NCBI RefSeq assembly: GCF_041262565.1
Contig: NZ_JBGCCJ010000001.1
Location: forward strand, 372,001-436,000
Source of the DNA: Leifsonia sp. EB41
GTDB taxonomy: Bacteria; Actinomycetota; Actinomycetes; Actinomycetales; Microbacteriaceae
Reading direction: 5' to 3'
DNA length: 64,000 nt
Part shown: in pieces, positions 10,093-19,479 of the stretch
Layout of the letters: the number at the start of each line of letters is the position of its first letter
Position numbering within the stretch: position 1 is the first letter of the stretch
Notes under the pieces: generated by a model
Database searches by the model: none
Told to the model about the DNA's origin: nothing
Seen by the model: the letters and a program-made list of their open reading frames with translations, nothing else
Position numbers and translations under genes: made by a program

Positions 10093-11060
10093 ACGGCGGC
10101 CCGATCGCTGGGCGGCGGCACCTCGATGAGGAGCTGGCCGACGACGCTGGAGGCGGTGACGCCCTCGAACTCGGCCTCCGGGTCGAGCACCAGGCGGTGC
10201 GCGAGCACCGGCTCGGCCAGGGCCTTCACGTCGTCCGGGGTCACGTAGTAGCGGCCGGATGCAGCGGCGAGCGTCTTGCTCGCCCGGACGAGCGCGAGCG
10301 CCCCGCGGACGCTGACGCCGAGCCGGATCTCGTCGGCCGAGCGGCTGGCGTCGACCAGCCGTGACACGTAGTCGTTGATGGTCGGGTCCACGTGCACGCC
10401 ACGCGCCAGGTCCGCCATCTCGGTGACCGTCTCGGCGGAGATGACCTCGGGGACGACGATCTCGTGCGCCCGCCGCTCCGCGCCCTCCAGGATGCGGAGG
10501 GTGGCCTCGTGGTCCGGGTAGCCGATCGACGCCTTCATGAGGAAGCGGTCGAGCTGGGCCTCCGGCAGCCGGTAGGTGCCCGCCTGCTCGATCGGGTTCT
10601 GCGTCGCGATGACCATGAACGGCTCCCCGACCGGATGGCGGACGCCGTCGACGGTGACCTGCTGCTCCTCCATGACCTCCAGCAGCGCCGACTGGGTCTT
10701 CGGCGAGGCGCGGTTGATCTCGTCTGCCAGCACGATGTTGGCGAACACCGGCCCGCGGTGGAACTCGAACGCGCCGGTGCGCTGGTCGTAGATGTTCACG
10801 CCCGTGATGTCGCCGGGCAGCAGGTCGGGGGTGAACTGGACGCGGTTGGTGGTGCCGCGCACGCTCTCCGCCATCGCGCGGGCGAGCGAGGTCTTGCCGG
10901 TGCCGGGGAAGTCCTCCAGCAGCAGGTGGCCCTCGCTCAGCAGCGCGACCAGGGCGAGGCGGATGACGTGCGACTTGCCGAGGAGCACGCGGTCGATGTT
11001 CTGGACGAGGCGGTCGAACACGCCCGAGAACCAGCCGGCCTGCTCGGGGGTCATCGTCAT
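10089..11060 (-). CDS. MoxR-family AAA+ ATPase
   Basis: 323-residue AAA+ chaperone-like ATPase. Walker A is GTGKTSLA, Walker B is VLADEINRA, sensor 1 lies in [15 protein letters not shown], and [11 protein letters not shown] follows; these are typical of the MoxR/RavA clade. The ATG at 11060 follows GAGAGG with suitable spacing and gives the common [11 protein letters not shown] start. A second possible ATG at 11135 overlaps the stop codon of the giant gene (ATGA) and would add 25 residues. It probably remodels the DUF58 protein or the giant surface protein. Confidence 0.93.
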   Translation of the reverse strand: MTMTPEQAGWFSGVFDRLVQNIDRVLLGKSHVIRLALVALLSEGHLLLEDFPGTGKTSLARAMAESVRGTTNRVQFTPDLLPGDITGVNIYDQRTGAFEFHRGPVFANIVLADEINRASPKTQSALLEVMEEQQVTVDGVRHPVGEPFMVIATQNPIEQAGTYRLPEAQLDRFLMKASIGYPDHEATLRILEGAERRAHEIVVPEVISAETVTEMADLARGVHVDPTINDYVSRLVDASRSADEIRLGVSVRGALALVRASKTLAAASGRYYVTPDDVKALAEPVLAHRLVLDPEAEFEGVTASSVVGQLLIEVPPPSDRAAV

Positions 11061-11131
11061 GCTGTCGCCTCTCGTGGGTGTGAGCAGCGCCGCGCCTGCG
11101 CGCGCGCCGTCCTCAGTATGCCGGTCGTCGC

Positions 11132-14100
11132 TCATGGCATGCCTGAGGCTGGATACGGGGTGGAGTACGTGTCGCCGTTGGCGTACACCTTCACGGTGAG
11201 GGTCGGCTGGCCGCCGCCCTGCGGTGCGACGCAGACCGCGGTCTGCCCGACCGGCGGCATGTCGACCTCCACGCCCGGCTCGCAGCTGTAGGTGACCCGC
11301 GTGTAGCCCGAACCGGTGGGCCAGCTCGTCCAGCTGAAGGTGTTGGTCGTCTGGTCGAACCGCGCGCCCCCGATCGCGGTGCTGACCGCGACGCCCAGCG
11401 GCTTGGTGAAGTTCTGCGGGGTGCAGAGCTGGCTGCCGTCGGGGTAGGTCTCGCAGATCTGGGTGATGCTCAGCGTGAGCGGCGTCCCGTAGTGCTGACC
11501 CGGCGCGCCCGCGACGGTGCCGCTCGTGCCGGTGAGCTGTCCGCTGTCGACCACGGCCCCTCCGCTGAGGAGCTGGTAGCTGATGACCGGGCTGGAGCCG
11601 CTGCCGGTCTGGTAGTCGACCGACGCCTGGTAGTCCCACGTGGTCGGGCTGCTCGGCGTCGGGCCGCTGACCGTGACGTCCCGCACCGACCCGGGCTGCA
11701 GGCGCTGCGTCGCCGAGACGACCGCGCTCGCAGTACAGCCCTGGCCGTTGTAGGCGTAGACGACGAAATTGTAGGTCTGGTTGGCCTGGAGCCCGGTGAA
11801 GGTGGCGCTCCCGCCCTGGGTGTGGGCGAACGTCGACGAGGTGGGGTCGACGTGCAGCACCGGGTTGCCGGTCTCCACGCCCGTGACACTGCAGCCGGGC
11901 TCCGCCGTGCCCTGGAACACTCCGGCGTAGTAGTCGGTGATCGCCTTGCCGTTGGCGCCGAACACGCTGGGCCACGACAGCGTGGCGCTCGATCCGTCCG
12001 CGTTGTTCGGCGCCGCGGACGGGGCCGTCCCGGTCAGCACCGGCGCGCCGGCGGGCACACCGCTCCCGGAGGTCTGGTTCCAGGTCGTCCTGCCCTGGTA
12101 GAAGGCGTTGCGGCTCGCCACCGTGAACCCGATCGCCGCGCCGTTCGCGATCCCCGGATCCGTGACGTTCAGGGCGTAGCTGCCGCTGTCGGTCGGGCCG
12201 ACCTGGACGGCGTTGGTGATACCGCCCACGGTGACGAGGTAGGAGGTGATCGGGCTGGCGCCCGGAGCGTCGGCCGGGCGGTTCCAGGTGATCCGGAGGC
12301 CGTTGTTCAGCGGGGTCGAGCTGACGTTGGCGGGGGCGTTCGGGATGACGTCCGACCAGACCGGCTCGACGTAGTCCGTCGGGTCGGACAGGCCGAGCGC
12401 GTTGCGGGCCTGCACGGCGAGCACGACGGCGTTCTGGGGTCCGTTGCCGGGGGTCGTGACCGCGCACACGGTCGTCGTGCACTGCGTGGTGCCGAGGAGC
12501 GCCCCGGTCGCCGCGTTCGTCATGGTGACCTGGAAGCCGGTGATCGGCGAGTTGTTGAACGCGCCGGGCGTCCAGCTCAGAGTGAGGCTGCGGTCGCCGA
12601 TGGCCCCGATCTGCACGTTGGAGACCGGCGCCGGGCGGTCCTGGACCGAGACGGTGACGGTCCCCCAGGTGTAGCGGTCCGGGTCGTTCGTCGCGTCGGC
12701 GACCTCGTACTGCAGGGTGGTGTCCTGCGGCGCGGCCGTGCTCGACACCGTGACCTGCAGCACCGAGTTGTCCGGGCTCGGCGTGATGGAGACGCCGTCC
12801 GGGAGCGCCCCGCCCAGCCCGCGCACGGCGAGCACGCGCAGCGGCTTGCCGGGGAACGGGTTCGTCGCTTGGTCGTTCGCCAGCACGTCCACTGTCGTCG
12901 TCTGCCCGCGCGGGGCGATCACGCGGTCCGGCTGCGGACTGGCCAGCGGGCGCGTCGACGGCACGATGTTGAGGTTGATCCGGCCGGCCTGGCCGGCGTT
13001 GACAGCGTCCTTGACCCCGATGGAGATCGACGGCGTGCTGCCCTTCTGGACGTCGGCGCCGACCGAGATGGTCAGCTTCTGGCCCGACAGCGACAGCGAG
13101 ACGCCGTCCGGCCGCGGGTTCTGGATCGAGTACTGGAGCTCGTTCTGGTCCTTCGCGTACGGGTAGCTGGTCAGTTTGGTCAGGTCGACCGTCTTGGACT
13201 GGCCCGGCTCGAAGTCGATGAGCGCGCCCGTGAACACCGGAGGCTGGTTCTCGCGCGGCGTCACGTCGATCGGCAGCACGATGGTCGCCACGTTGCCGTT
13301 CGGGTCCGTCGCGCTGCTCCCGTCCGTGACCTGGAACGAGATGCTCGCCGGGCCGAAGTACCGGGTGGTCGAGGTGTACTGGAGGGTGTCGGAGTTGACC
13401 ACCAGGTCGTCGCCGTTGGCGTGCGTCGCCCGCACGGTCGCGGCGTCGGTCAGCTTCACCTTCCTGCCGCCGATCGCCACGATGTAGTCGTTCAGGTGGA
13501 TGGTGAGCGTCTTCTCGCTGACCACCGAGAGCTTCGGCGCCCCGCGCTTGAGCTGCGGCAGGGCGTCGTCGTAGCCGGGGACGCGCACGAAGCCGTAGCC
13601 GGCGACGGACTCGTCCTCCGGGTTCGCCACCTTGAACGGGATGATCTGGCTCTTCGCCGCGATCGTCACGTGCAGGCGCTTGCCCGCGGTGACCGTCGCC
13701 GTGCCTCCGTAGCCGGAAACGACGGAGAGCTTCAGCGTCGACACCGGCCCGTCGGCGAAGAACACGTTGGAGAGCACGTTCACGTCCACCGTGTCCCGGC
13801 CGAGGATGTCGGAGAGCCCGAGCACGGTGTCGCTCACCACCGGCCGCGCCGGCGGCGCGTTCTTGTCGACGGTGACCCGCAGGAACGCCTGGCTGGTTCC
13901 GCCCTGCTCGTTCTGGATCGTGTAGAGGAACCCGTAGGCGCCCTCCTGTTGCGGCGCGGTCACCACCACGATCTCGCCCTGGACCTTCGCCTTGGCCTTG
14001 CCGTCGAGCGAGGTGACCCCCACCACGCTCAGCGGGCTGCCGTCCGGGTCGGAGTCGTTGGCCAGCACCTGGACGTTGAGCGTCTTGCCCGGCCGGGTGG

Positions 14101-17041
14101 TCACGTCGTCCTCGACCGCGACCGGGTTGCGCGCACCCTCGACACGGGGCGCGATGCCGACCCGCACGGTCCCGGTCGCGCGCGCGCCGAGGGCGTCGAC
14201 GACCGCGTAGGTGAACGTGTCGGTGCCTGCGGCGTACGCGCCGGCCTGGAAGTCCATCCAGTCCGGCCCGGAGGCGACCACGGCGCCCTTCTGCGGGTTG
14301 GTCTCCTGCCCGATGAACTGCACGGAGTCGCCGTCCGGATCGATCCCGGAGAGCGGGATGGTGATGCGCACGGTGTCGCCCGCCAGCACGCGGGCGGTCA
14401 CGGTCTTCGGCACCGGCGGGTTGTTGGTGGCGAGGTCGCGCTCGCGCACGGCGATGTTCACCTCCGCCGTGGCCCATTGCCCGTCCGCGCCGTACACCCG
14501 GTAGGCGGCGACGTAGTTGCCCGGCTTGGACGGCGCGAGGTACCGCAGGTGGTCCCCGCTCGCGAACAGCAGGCCGGCGCCGGCGGGCAGCGGAGTCGCG
14601 AGGGTCGGGTCGAGCGTCAGCTTGTCGCCGTCCGGCTGCACGTCGTTGGCGAGCACCGGGATGTCCACGGTGTCGTTGACCCGCACCGCCACGGAGTCCG
14701 GGACGGCGATCGGCGGCTGGTGCACGGTCAGCGCCGGGAGCTGGACGACGGTGACCGTCCCCTCCGTGTCGGCCAGGCCGTTGCTCAGCCGGTAGTGGAA
14801 GTCGACCGGGGCGGCGAGCGGCCGGGTGAGCGACACCCGGAGGGTGCGCTGCTGAAGGATCTGGACCTTGACGCCGGTCGACGGTGCGGGGTCCGTCACC
14901 CCGGTGACCAGCAGGACGCCGCCGGAGGGATCGATGTCGGTGGACAGCACGTCCACGTCCTGCGTCGACTGCTCGCGGATGAAGGCGGTGTGCGGAACGG
15001 CGATCGGCGTCGTGTTGGCGCCAGGCGGCGCCTTCACCTCGATGCGCACGACGCCCGTCGCCGTGATCACGCCGTCCGTGACCGAGTACTCGATGTTGTG
15101 CGTGCCGGCCTGGTCGGACGAGAACCGGAAGGTGCCGCCCTGGTAGTCCGGCGTGATCGTCGCGTCCGCCTTGGAGGGCACCGTGCTCAGCCGGACGACG
15201 CCGTTGCCGCCGCGCACGTGGTCGAGCGGGCGGACGGTCGTTTCCTGGCTCTGGTACGCGACGACGGCGAACGGGTCGGCGATGATCGGCACCTGCCCCG
15301 GCGGCTGCACGGTGACGGCGAGCTGTCCCGTCCCCTCCGCGCGGCCGTCGGAGAGCGTGAGCGCGACGTCCTTGAGGCCGCCGCCCTGACCGTGGTCGGA
15401 GTAGGCGACCTGGCCCTGCGGAGTGAAGGTCACCGTGTCGGGCGCCGGCACCGACGCACCGGCGAGGAAGAACGGGTCGCCGTCGGGGTCGTAGCACTCG
15501 CTGAGCGTCGACGTCGTGACCCGGCCGCCGGCCTGCACGACGGCCTTCGCGGGCCGCACGCAGACCGGGGGCGAGTTCTCCTCCGGTGTGCGGACGGTCA
15601 CCGTCACATGCGCGGTCGCCGTCCCGCCGCGCCCGTCCGAGATCGTGTAGTCGAAGCCGATCGACCCGCTCGCCGTCGCCGGGAGGGTGATCTGCAGGAG
15701 CTGGTCGGAGTTGGTCAGCTCGATCGTGCCCTCGCTCGCCGGGATGGCGGTGAAGGAGTCGATCGCGAGCACGTCGCCGTTCGGGTCGTAGTCGTTGAGC
15801 AGCACCGGCAGCGGGGTCACCCGGCCGGGGCGCGCGCCGAACTGGTCGTTCACCGCGACCGGCGGCTGCTCCTGCTTGGCGTACTGCGGCGTGGTGTCCT
15901 GCTTGGACTGGTCCACCAGCTCCTGCGTCGTCTTCTTGGCGACCAGGTCGTCCCAGTTGTCGATGCGCGCGTTCCCGCTCTGCACGGCCCACGAGACGCC
16001 GGACCTGGCGTCGTTGAGGACCACACGGTCGCGGTTCACCCGGAACGCCAGCACAGCGCCGGAGGGCACCTGGCTCAGCGTGCTGCGCGTGCCGGCAGAC
16101 GGCGTCGAGCAGGTGTGCCACGCCGCGCCCGAGTTCCAGGCCGTGTACGCGCAGCCGCCGACGACCACCGGCGCGGCGGGGGCTCCCGACACCGTGCCCA
16201 GCACCCGCTGGGGCGCCGTGCCGTCGAGCGGGACGCGGATCAGGCCGCTGCCGGTCGCGATCCAGACCGCGCTGCCGTCCGACGACGGCGCCTGGAGGAT
16301 CGGGTCGGAGTCCGCGCCGAGCGCCGCCGCGAGGTCGATCGCGCGGCCGGACACCCAGAGCGTCTTCTCGTCGGGGTCGAAGAGCGCCCACTGGCCGCCC
16401 GCCGAGGTGAGCTGGATGTGCGCGCCCGCTCCCCGCGACGGCACCTTCTCCGAGGAGGTGGCGGGCTGCTGCCCGCCGAGGTCCACGCGCACCATGCTGC
16501 GCGTGCCCGGCTGATAGGCGAACAGCACGCCGGAGGGGTCCATCGCGCCGACCGCGCGGCCGCCCAGGTCCATCGTCGGCGCCGACCCGGAGTTGAACTG
16601 CTCGAGCTGCGACACGGAGGTCAGCCAGAGCTGTCCGGTGGTCTGCGAGAGCATCGCGACGTTGTTCCCCGCGACGGCGACCTGCGGCGACCGCGGCGGC
16701 AGCGCAACCGACTTGCCCGCCTGGGCAGTCGCCGGGTCGACGACGGCCGCGGTGTTGGCCTCCTTGTCGAGCAGCAGCACGTTCTGGCCGTCCTGGACGA
16801 CGTCGAGCGCCTCGCCGGTGCCCGGCACGATCGAGTTGAGCGAGTCGATCTGCGTGTTCGCCCGGCCGAGGGCCTTCTTGGCGTCGCTGGCCACCCACAC
16901 CGCCGCGTCGTTGAGCTGCAGGTGCTGGGCGCTGTAGCCTCCCGACACCACCGCGAGCGTCGCGACGACGGCCGCGACCACGGTCCCGCTCAGGGCGGTG
17001 GCCGCGATCGACTTGTGTGCGAGGAGCCAGGCGCGGATCAC
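11132..17041 (-). CDS. Giant membrane-anchored Ig-like/fibronectin type III repeat protein
   Basis: 1969 residues, the largest gene here. The GTG at 17041 overlaps the kinase stop (GTGA). A signal-anchor helix (about residues 13-37) is followed by a repetitive, propeller-like region to about residue 390. Then come about eleven cadherin/Ig-like modules of about 100 residues, each marked by a PPVAV or similar lead and an NDYDPNGD or NDSDPDGS turn (about 390-1465). About four Fn3-like modules (about 1465-1969) include LTLSWTPG and LRITWNRP. It probably projects from the membrane through the wall. No LPXTG signal is seen. Its place between kinase and MoxR suggests it is the operon's main sensor, scaffold or client; function is unknown. 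Confidence 0.92.
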   Translation of the reverse strand: MIRAWLLAHKSIAATALSGTVVAAVVATLAVVSGGYSAQHLQLNDAAVWVASDAKKALGRANTQIDSLNSIVPGTGEALDVVQDGQNVLLLDKEANTAAVVDPATAQAGKSVALPPRSPQVAVAGNNVAMLSQTTGQLWLTSVSQLEQFNSGSAPTMDLGGRAVGAMDPSGVLFAYQPGTRSMVRVDLGGQQPATSSEKVPSRGAGAHIQLTSAGGQWALFDPDEKTLWVSGRAIDLAAALGADSDPILQAPSSDGSAVWIATGSGLIRVPLDGTAPQRVLGTVSGAPAAPVVVGGCAYTAWNSGAAWHTCSTPSAGTRSTLSQVPSGAVLAFRVNRDRVVLNDARSGVSWAVQSGNARIDNWDDLVAKKTTQELVDQSKQDTTPQYAKQEQPPVAVNDQFGARPGRVTPLPVLLNDYDPNGDVLAIDSFTAIPASEGTIELTNSDQLLQITLPATASGSIGFDYTISDGRGGTATAHVTVTVRTPEENSPPVCVRPAKAVVQAGGRVTTSTLSECYDPDGDPFFLAGASVPAPDTVTFTPQGQVAYSDHGQGGGLKDVALTLSDGRAEGTGQLAVTVQPPGQVPIIADPFAVVAYQSQETTVRPLDHVRGGNGVVRLSTVPSKADATITPDYQGGTFRFSSDQAGTHNIEYSVTDGVITATGVVRIEVKAPPGANTTPIAVPHTAFIREQSTQDVDVLSTDIDPSGGVLLVTGVTDPAPSTGVKVQILQQRTLRVSLTRPLAAPVDFHYRLSNGLADTEGTVTVVQLPALTVHQPPIAVPDSVAVRVNDTVDIPVLANDVQPDGDKLTLDPTLATPLPAGAGLLFASGDHLRYLAPSKPGNYVAAYRVYGADGQWATAEVNIAVRERDLATNNPPVPKTVTARVLAGDTVRITIPLSGIDPDGDSVQFIGQETNPQKGAVVASGPDWMDFQAGAYAAGTDTFTYAVVDALGARATGTVRVGIAPRVEGARNPVAVEDDVTTRPGKTLNVQVLANDSDPDGSPLSVVGVTSLDGKAKAKVQGEIVVVTAPQQEGAYGFLYTIQNEQGGTSQAFLRVTVDKNAPPARPVVSDTVLGLSDILGRDTVDVNVLSNVFFADGPVSTLKLSVVSGYGGTATVTAGKRLHVTIAAKSQIIPFKVANPEDESVAGYGFVRVPGYDDALPQLKRGAPKLSVVSEKTLTIHLNDYIVAIGGRKVKLTDAATVRATHANGDDLVVNSDTLQYTSTTRYFGPASISFQVTDGSSATDPNGNVATIVLPIDVTPRENQPPVFTGALIDFEPGQSKTVDLTKLTSYPYAKDQNELQYSIQNPRPDGVSLSLSGQKLTISVGADVQKGSTPSISIGVKDAVNAGQAGRINLNIVPSTRPLASPQPDRVIAPRGQTTTVDVLANDQATNPFPGKPLRVLAVRGLGGALPDGVSITPSPDNSVLQVTVSSTAAPQDTTLQYEVADATNDPDRYTWGTVTVSVQDRPAPVSNVQIGAIGDRSLTLSWTPGAFNNSPITGFQVTMTNAATGALLGTTQCTTTVCAVTTPGNGPQNAVVLAVQARNALGLSDPTDYVEPVWSDVIPNAPANVSSTPLNNGLRITWNRPADAPGASPITSYLVTVGGITNAVQVGPTDSGSYALNVTDPGIANGAAIGFTVASRNAFYQGRTTWNQTSGSGVPAGAPVLTGTAPSAAPNNADGSSATLSWPSVFGANGKAITDYYAGVFQGTAEPGCSVTGVETGNPVLHVDPTSSTFAHTQGGSATFTGLQANQTYNFVVYAYNGQGCTASAVVSATQRLQPGSVRDVTVSGPTPSSPTTWDYQASVDYQTGSGSSPVISYQLLSGGAVVDSGQLTGTSGTVAGAPGQHYGTPLTLSITQICETYPDGSQLCTPQNFTKPLGVAVSTAIGGARFDQTTNTFSWTSWPTGSGYTRVTYSCEPGVEVDMPPVGQTAVCVAPQGGGQPTLTVKVYANGDTYSTPYPASGMP

Positions 17042-18471
17042 GGCGAGCCGGTCCTCTGGACGCACTTCTGGCCGCTCGGCGACCCGGTCTTGCCGTCGCG
17101 GTTCACCGTGACGGTGACGCACACCGTCTGGCCCGCCTTCGCGTCGACCCGGAACTCGGTCGCGCGCTGACTGCTCGGCGGCTGGTCGTCGACCGTCACC
17201 TGGTAGCTGTCGCTGCTCTGCAGCCCCGGATCGCTCCACGTGAAGACGATGGTGCCCTGGCTGACCCGGCCGCTCAGGTCTCGCACGGTCGGGATGTCAC
17301 TGGAGGCGTTGGCCCGCACCAGCACGAATGTCGCCGTGACGGCGAGCACCACGACGAGGATCGAGCAGGCGACCAGGGCGCCGATGAGCGCGCGAGAGAC
17401 GCGGGCGGGCGGCGCGGGCGGGTTCGTCGGCGAGCTGCCTGCGCTCTCCCGGACGTCCGTGCGGGTGGGCGCCCTGGTCGCCCCGGCCGGCACGGGCGCG
17501 TTACGGCGACGGCGCCGCCTGGCGGCGCCCGGGTCGACGGCGAGGACGCCCTTGACGCGCGTGCGCTCCTCCGGGTCGTCGGCGGTGGCCAGCGCCCAGT
17601 CGTCCATCGCGACCTCGATCGGCGTCTGCGGCAGCCCGAGCTCGGCCTCCACCGACTGCAGCTCGCGGATCAGCTCCAGAGCGCTGCGCTGCCGCGCCGA
17701 GGGCTTGCGCGACATCGAGCGCATCAGGAGCTGCTCCAGCCGCGGCGGCACGTCAGGGCGGCCGATCGGCTGCGGGCGCCCCTTGGTGATGCGCTGGATC
17801 AGCTCGGCGGAGGTGTTCTCCTTGCCCGGCAACTCGAACGGCGACCGGCCGGCCAGCAGCGAGTAGATCGTCGCGCCGAGCGACCACACCTCGCTGGCGA
17901 CGGCGCCGCTGGTCTCGTCGAGGAGCACCTCGGGCGCCGACCACGGGATGGAGAGGCCGATCGCCTCTGTCACGTCGGCCTCGCTGAGCGTCGCCGCGAT
18001 GCCGAAGTCGCTGAGCACCGGGTGGCCGTAGGCCGTGGTGAGGATGTTGGACGGCTTGATGTCGCGGTGCAGCACCCCTGCGCGGTGCGCCGTCTCGACC
18101 GCGCTCGCGATCCGGACGCCGATGCTCAGCACCTCGGGCACCGGCAGCGGGTCGGACCGGTAGCGCTGGCCGATGGCGGAGGAGCACAGCTCCATGACCA
18201 GGTAGGGCCGGCCGTCCGCGGAGACGCTCGCCTGGTACACCGTGAGAATGGACGGGTGCGTGCTGAGCTGGGCCATCAGGTTGGCCTCGGCCTGGAACAT
18301 CTGCTTGACCTGGCTGGTGACGACCTCGGCGAGCATCACCTTGACCGCGACCTGCCGGCGCGGCATGTTCTGCTCGTAGAGGAACACGTCGGCGAAGCCG
18401 CCCGAACCGAGCACCCTGACGTAGGAGAAGCCAGGGAGGTTCGGCGGCTGTGAAGGCAAGCGCCGAGCCAA
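17038..18471 (-). CDS. Transmembrane Ser/Thr protein kinase with Fn3-like ectodomain
   Basis: 477 residues. The start is a TTG at 18471 with a strong Shine-Dalgarno GGGAGGAGC. The PknB-type kinase domain (about 13-280) is intact: glycine loop GSGGFADV, Lys44 in VAVK, Asp137 in HRDIKPSN, Asp155 in DFG, then SAPE. A basic, Pro-rich juxtamembrane part leads to one helix (about 362-386). The ectodomain of about 90 residues has IVFTWSDPG and two cysteines and resembles a single Fn3 module rather than PASTA repeats. It is coupled by overlap to the giant Fn3 protein, so the two ectodomains may interact outside the cell. Confidence 0.93.
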   Translation of the reverse strand: MARRLPSQPPNLPGFSYVRVLGSGGFADVFLYEQNMPRRQVAVKVMLAEVVTSQVKQMFQAEANLMAQLSTHPSILTVYQASVSADGRPYLVMELCSSAIGQRYRSDPLPVPEVLSIGVRIASAVETAHRAGVLHRDIKPSNILTTAYGHPVLSDFGIAATLSEADVTEAIGLSIPWSAPEVLLDETSGAVASEVWSLGATIYSLLAGRSPFELPGKENTSAELIQRITKGRPQPIGRPDVPPRLEQLLMRSMSRKPSARQRSALELIRELQSVEAELGLPQTPIEVAMDDWALATADDPEERTRVKGVLAVDPGAARRRRRRNAPVPAGATRAPTRTDVRESAGSSPTNPPAPPARVSRALIGALVACSILVVVLAVTATFVLVRANASSDIPTVRDLSGRVSQGTIVFTWSDPGLQSSDSYQVTVDDQPPSSQRATEFRVDAKAGQTVCVTVTVNRDGKTGSPSGQKCVQRTGSP

Positions 18472-18525
18472 GCAGCTCCTCCCGTCATCGGCCGTGCGCG
18501 TTCGCGAGGGCGAAGGCGTTTGTCA

Positions 18526-18531
18526 ATTGTA
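18526..18531 (-). promoter_or_regulatory. Candidate -10 element (TACAAT) before the kinase gene
   Basis: On the minus strand a TACAAT hexamer lies about 55 bases before the TTG start of the kinase. It implies an internal promoter within the long operon, giving a leader of roughly 48 bases. No clear -35 element is visible. Confidence 0.45.
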
Positions 18532-18552
18532 GGCAGCCGCCGCAGCGACCCA

Positions 18553-18635
18553 GGGGGCCGGGACCCGCTCTGGGGGCAGTTCGATTACCCCCAACTCGGG
18601 GGCCAAATCGGCCTCCGGCGACCCCCGTCGAGGGG
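18553..18635. promoter_or_regulatory. G5/C5-run region with alternative hairpins between PP2C and kinase genes
   Basis: Runs of five G at 18553-18557, 18572-18576 and 18598-18602 alternate with runs of five C at 18588-18592 and 18622-18626. The C run at 18588-18592 can pair either with 18572-18576 (11-base loop) or with 18598-18602 (5-base loop), so mutually exclusive stems are possible. It could be a terminator, attenuator or processing site separating the FHA-PP2C pair from the kinase-led genes. Confidence 0.4.
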
Positions 18636-18642
18636 CCATCCG

Positions 18643-19479
18643 TCAGTGCCGGCGGGCCGCCCGGCGCGGGGATCCCTCGCGGTGCGAACCGCTCTCGGGA
18701 GTGGCCAGGACGTCGACGACGACCACGGTCACGTTGTCACGCCCGCCGTTGCCGAGCGCGGCGTCCATGAGCTGCTGCGCGGCGTCCAGCGGGGAGGCGC
18801 CCTCGCCGAGGTAGTACCGGATGCCGTGCTCGGTGAGCTCCTTGGTGAGCCCGTCCGAGCAGACCAGCAGACGGGAGCCGGCGACGATCGGGAAGAGGAA
18901 GAAGTCGGGCACCGGGTCCTCGTTGAACCCGACCGCGCGCGTGATCACGTTGCTGTGCGGGTGGACCTCCGCCTCCGCCGGTGTGATCGCCCCGGCGTCG
19001 AGCAGCTCCTGCACGATCGAGTGGTCGACGGTGAGCTGCTCCAGCGTGCCGTCCCGGAAGCTGTAGACGCGCGAGTCGCCGATGTTGAAGACGAGCCAGT
19101 ACGGCGACCCGTCCGAGAGCGTGAGCGCGATGCCCGTCACCGTGGTGCCCGTGCCGAGGTCCGTCTGCCCGACGCCGCGGCCCATGTCGTCCACCGCGTC
19201 GCGCAGCGCCTCGGTCAGCGAGGTCTCCGTGACGAAGTCGACCCTGACCTTCTCGGCCAGCCGGGTCACGACCGCGGTGCTGGCGAAGTCGCCTGCGGTG
19301 TGGCCGCCCATGCCGTCGGCGACCGCGAAGATCGGCGAGCGCGCCAGGAGGCTGTCCTCGTTGACGCTGCGCCGGTAGCCGGTGTCGGACAGCGCCGCCC
19401 AGGACAGGCTGATGCGTGCGTCTGCGCCGCCCGGCACGACCACGGTGTGGCGCCGGTTGGTGCGACCGATCTGGGTCAC
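18643..19479 (-). CDS. PP2C-family Ser/Thr protein phosphatase
   Basis: 278-residue metal-dependent phosphatase, cytoplasmic, without a membrane segment. Metal-binding motifs are intact: NEDS near residue 40, DGMGGH, DSRVY, SDGL and GGRDNVTV. It starts at a GTG (19479) overlapping the stop of the FHA gene (GTGA) and most likely dephosphorylates substrates of the kinase encoded 171 bases downstream. The C-terminus is a short Arg-rich tail. Compared with PstP it lacks the transmembrane and extracellular portion, so it is a soluble eraser. Confidence 0.95.
   Translation of the reverse strand: MTQIGRTNRRHTVVVPGGADARISLSWAALSDTGYRRSVNEDSLLARSPIFAVADGMGGHTAGDFASTAVVTRLAEKVRVDFVTETSLTEALRDAVDDMGRGVGQTDLGTGTTVTGIALTLSDGSPYWLVFNIGDSRVYSFRDGTLEQLTVDHSIVQELLDAGAITPAEAEVHPHSNVITRAVGFNEDPVPDFFLFPIVAGSRLLVCSDGLTKELTEHGIRYYLGEGASPLDAAQQLMDAALGNGGRDNVTVVVVDVLATPESGSHREGSPRRAARRH

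Noticed and set aside
11492-17170. Very long open frame on the + strand opposite the giant Ig/Fn3 gene
   Set aside because: Antisense to a protein with clear repeats; composition Arg/His/Val-rich and without recognisable domains, as expected from GC-rich antisense frames.
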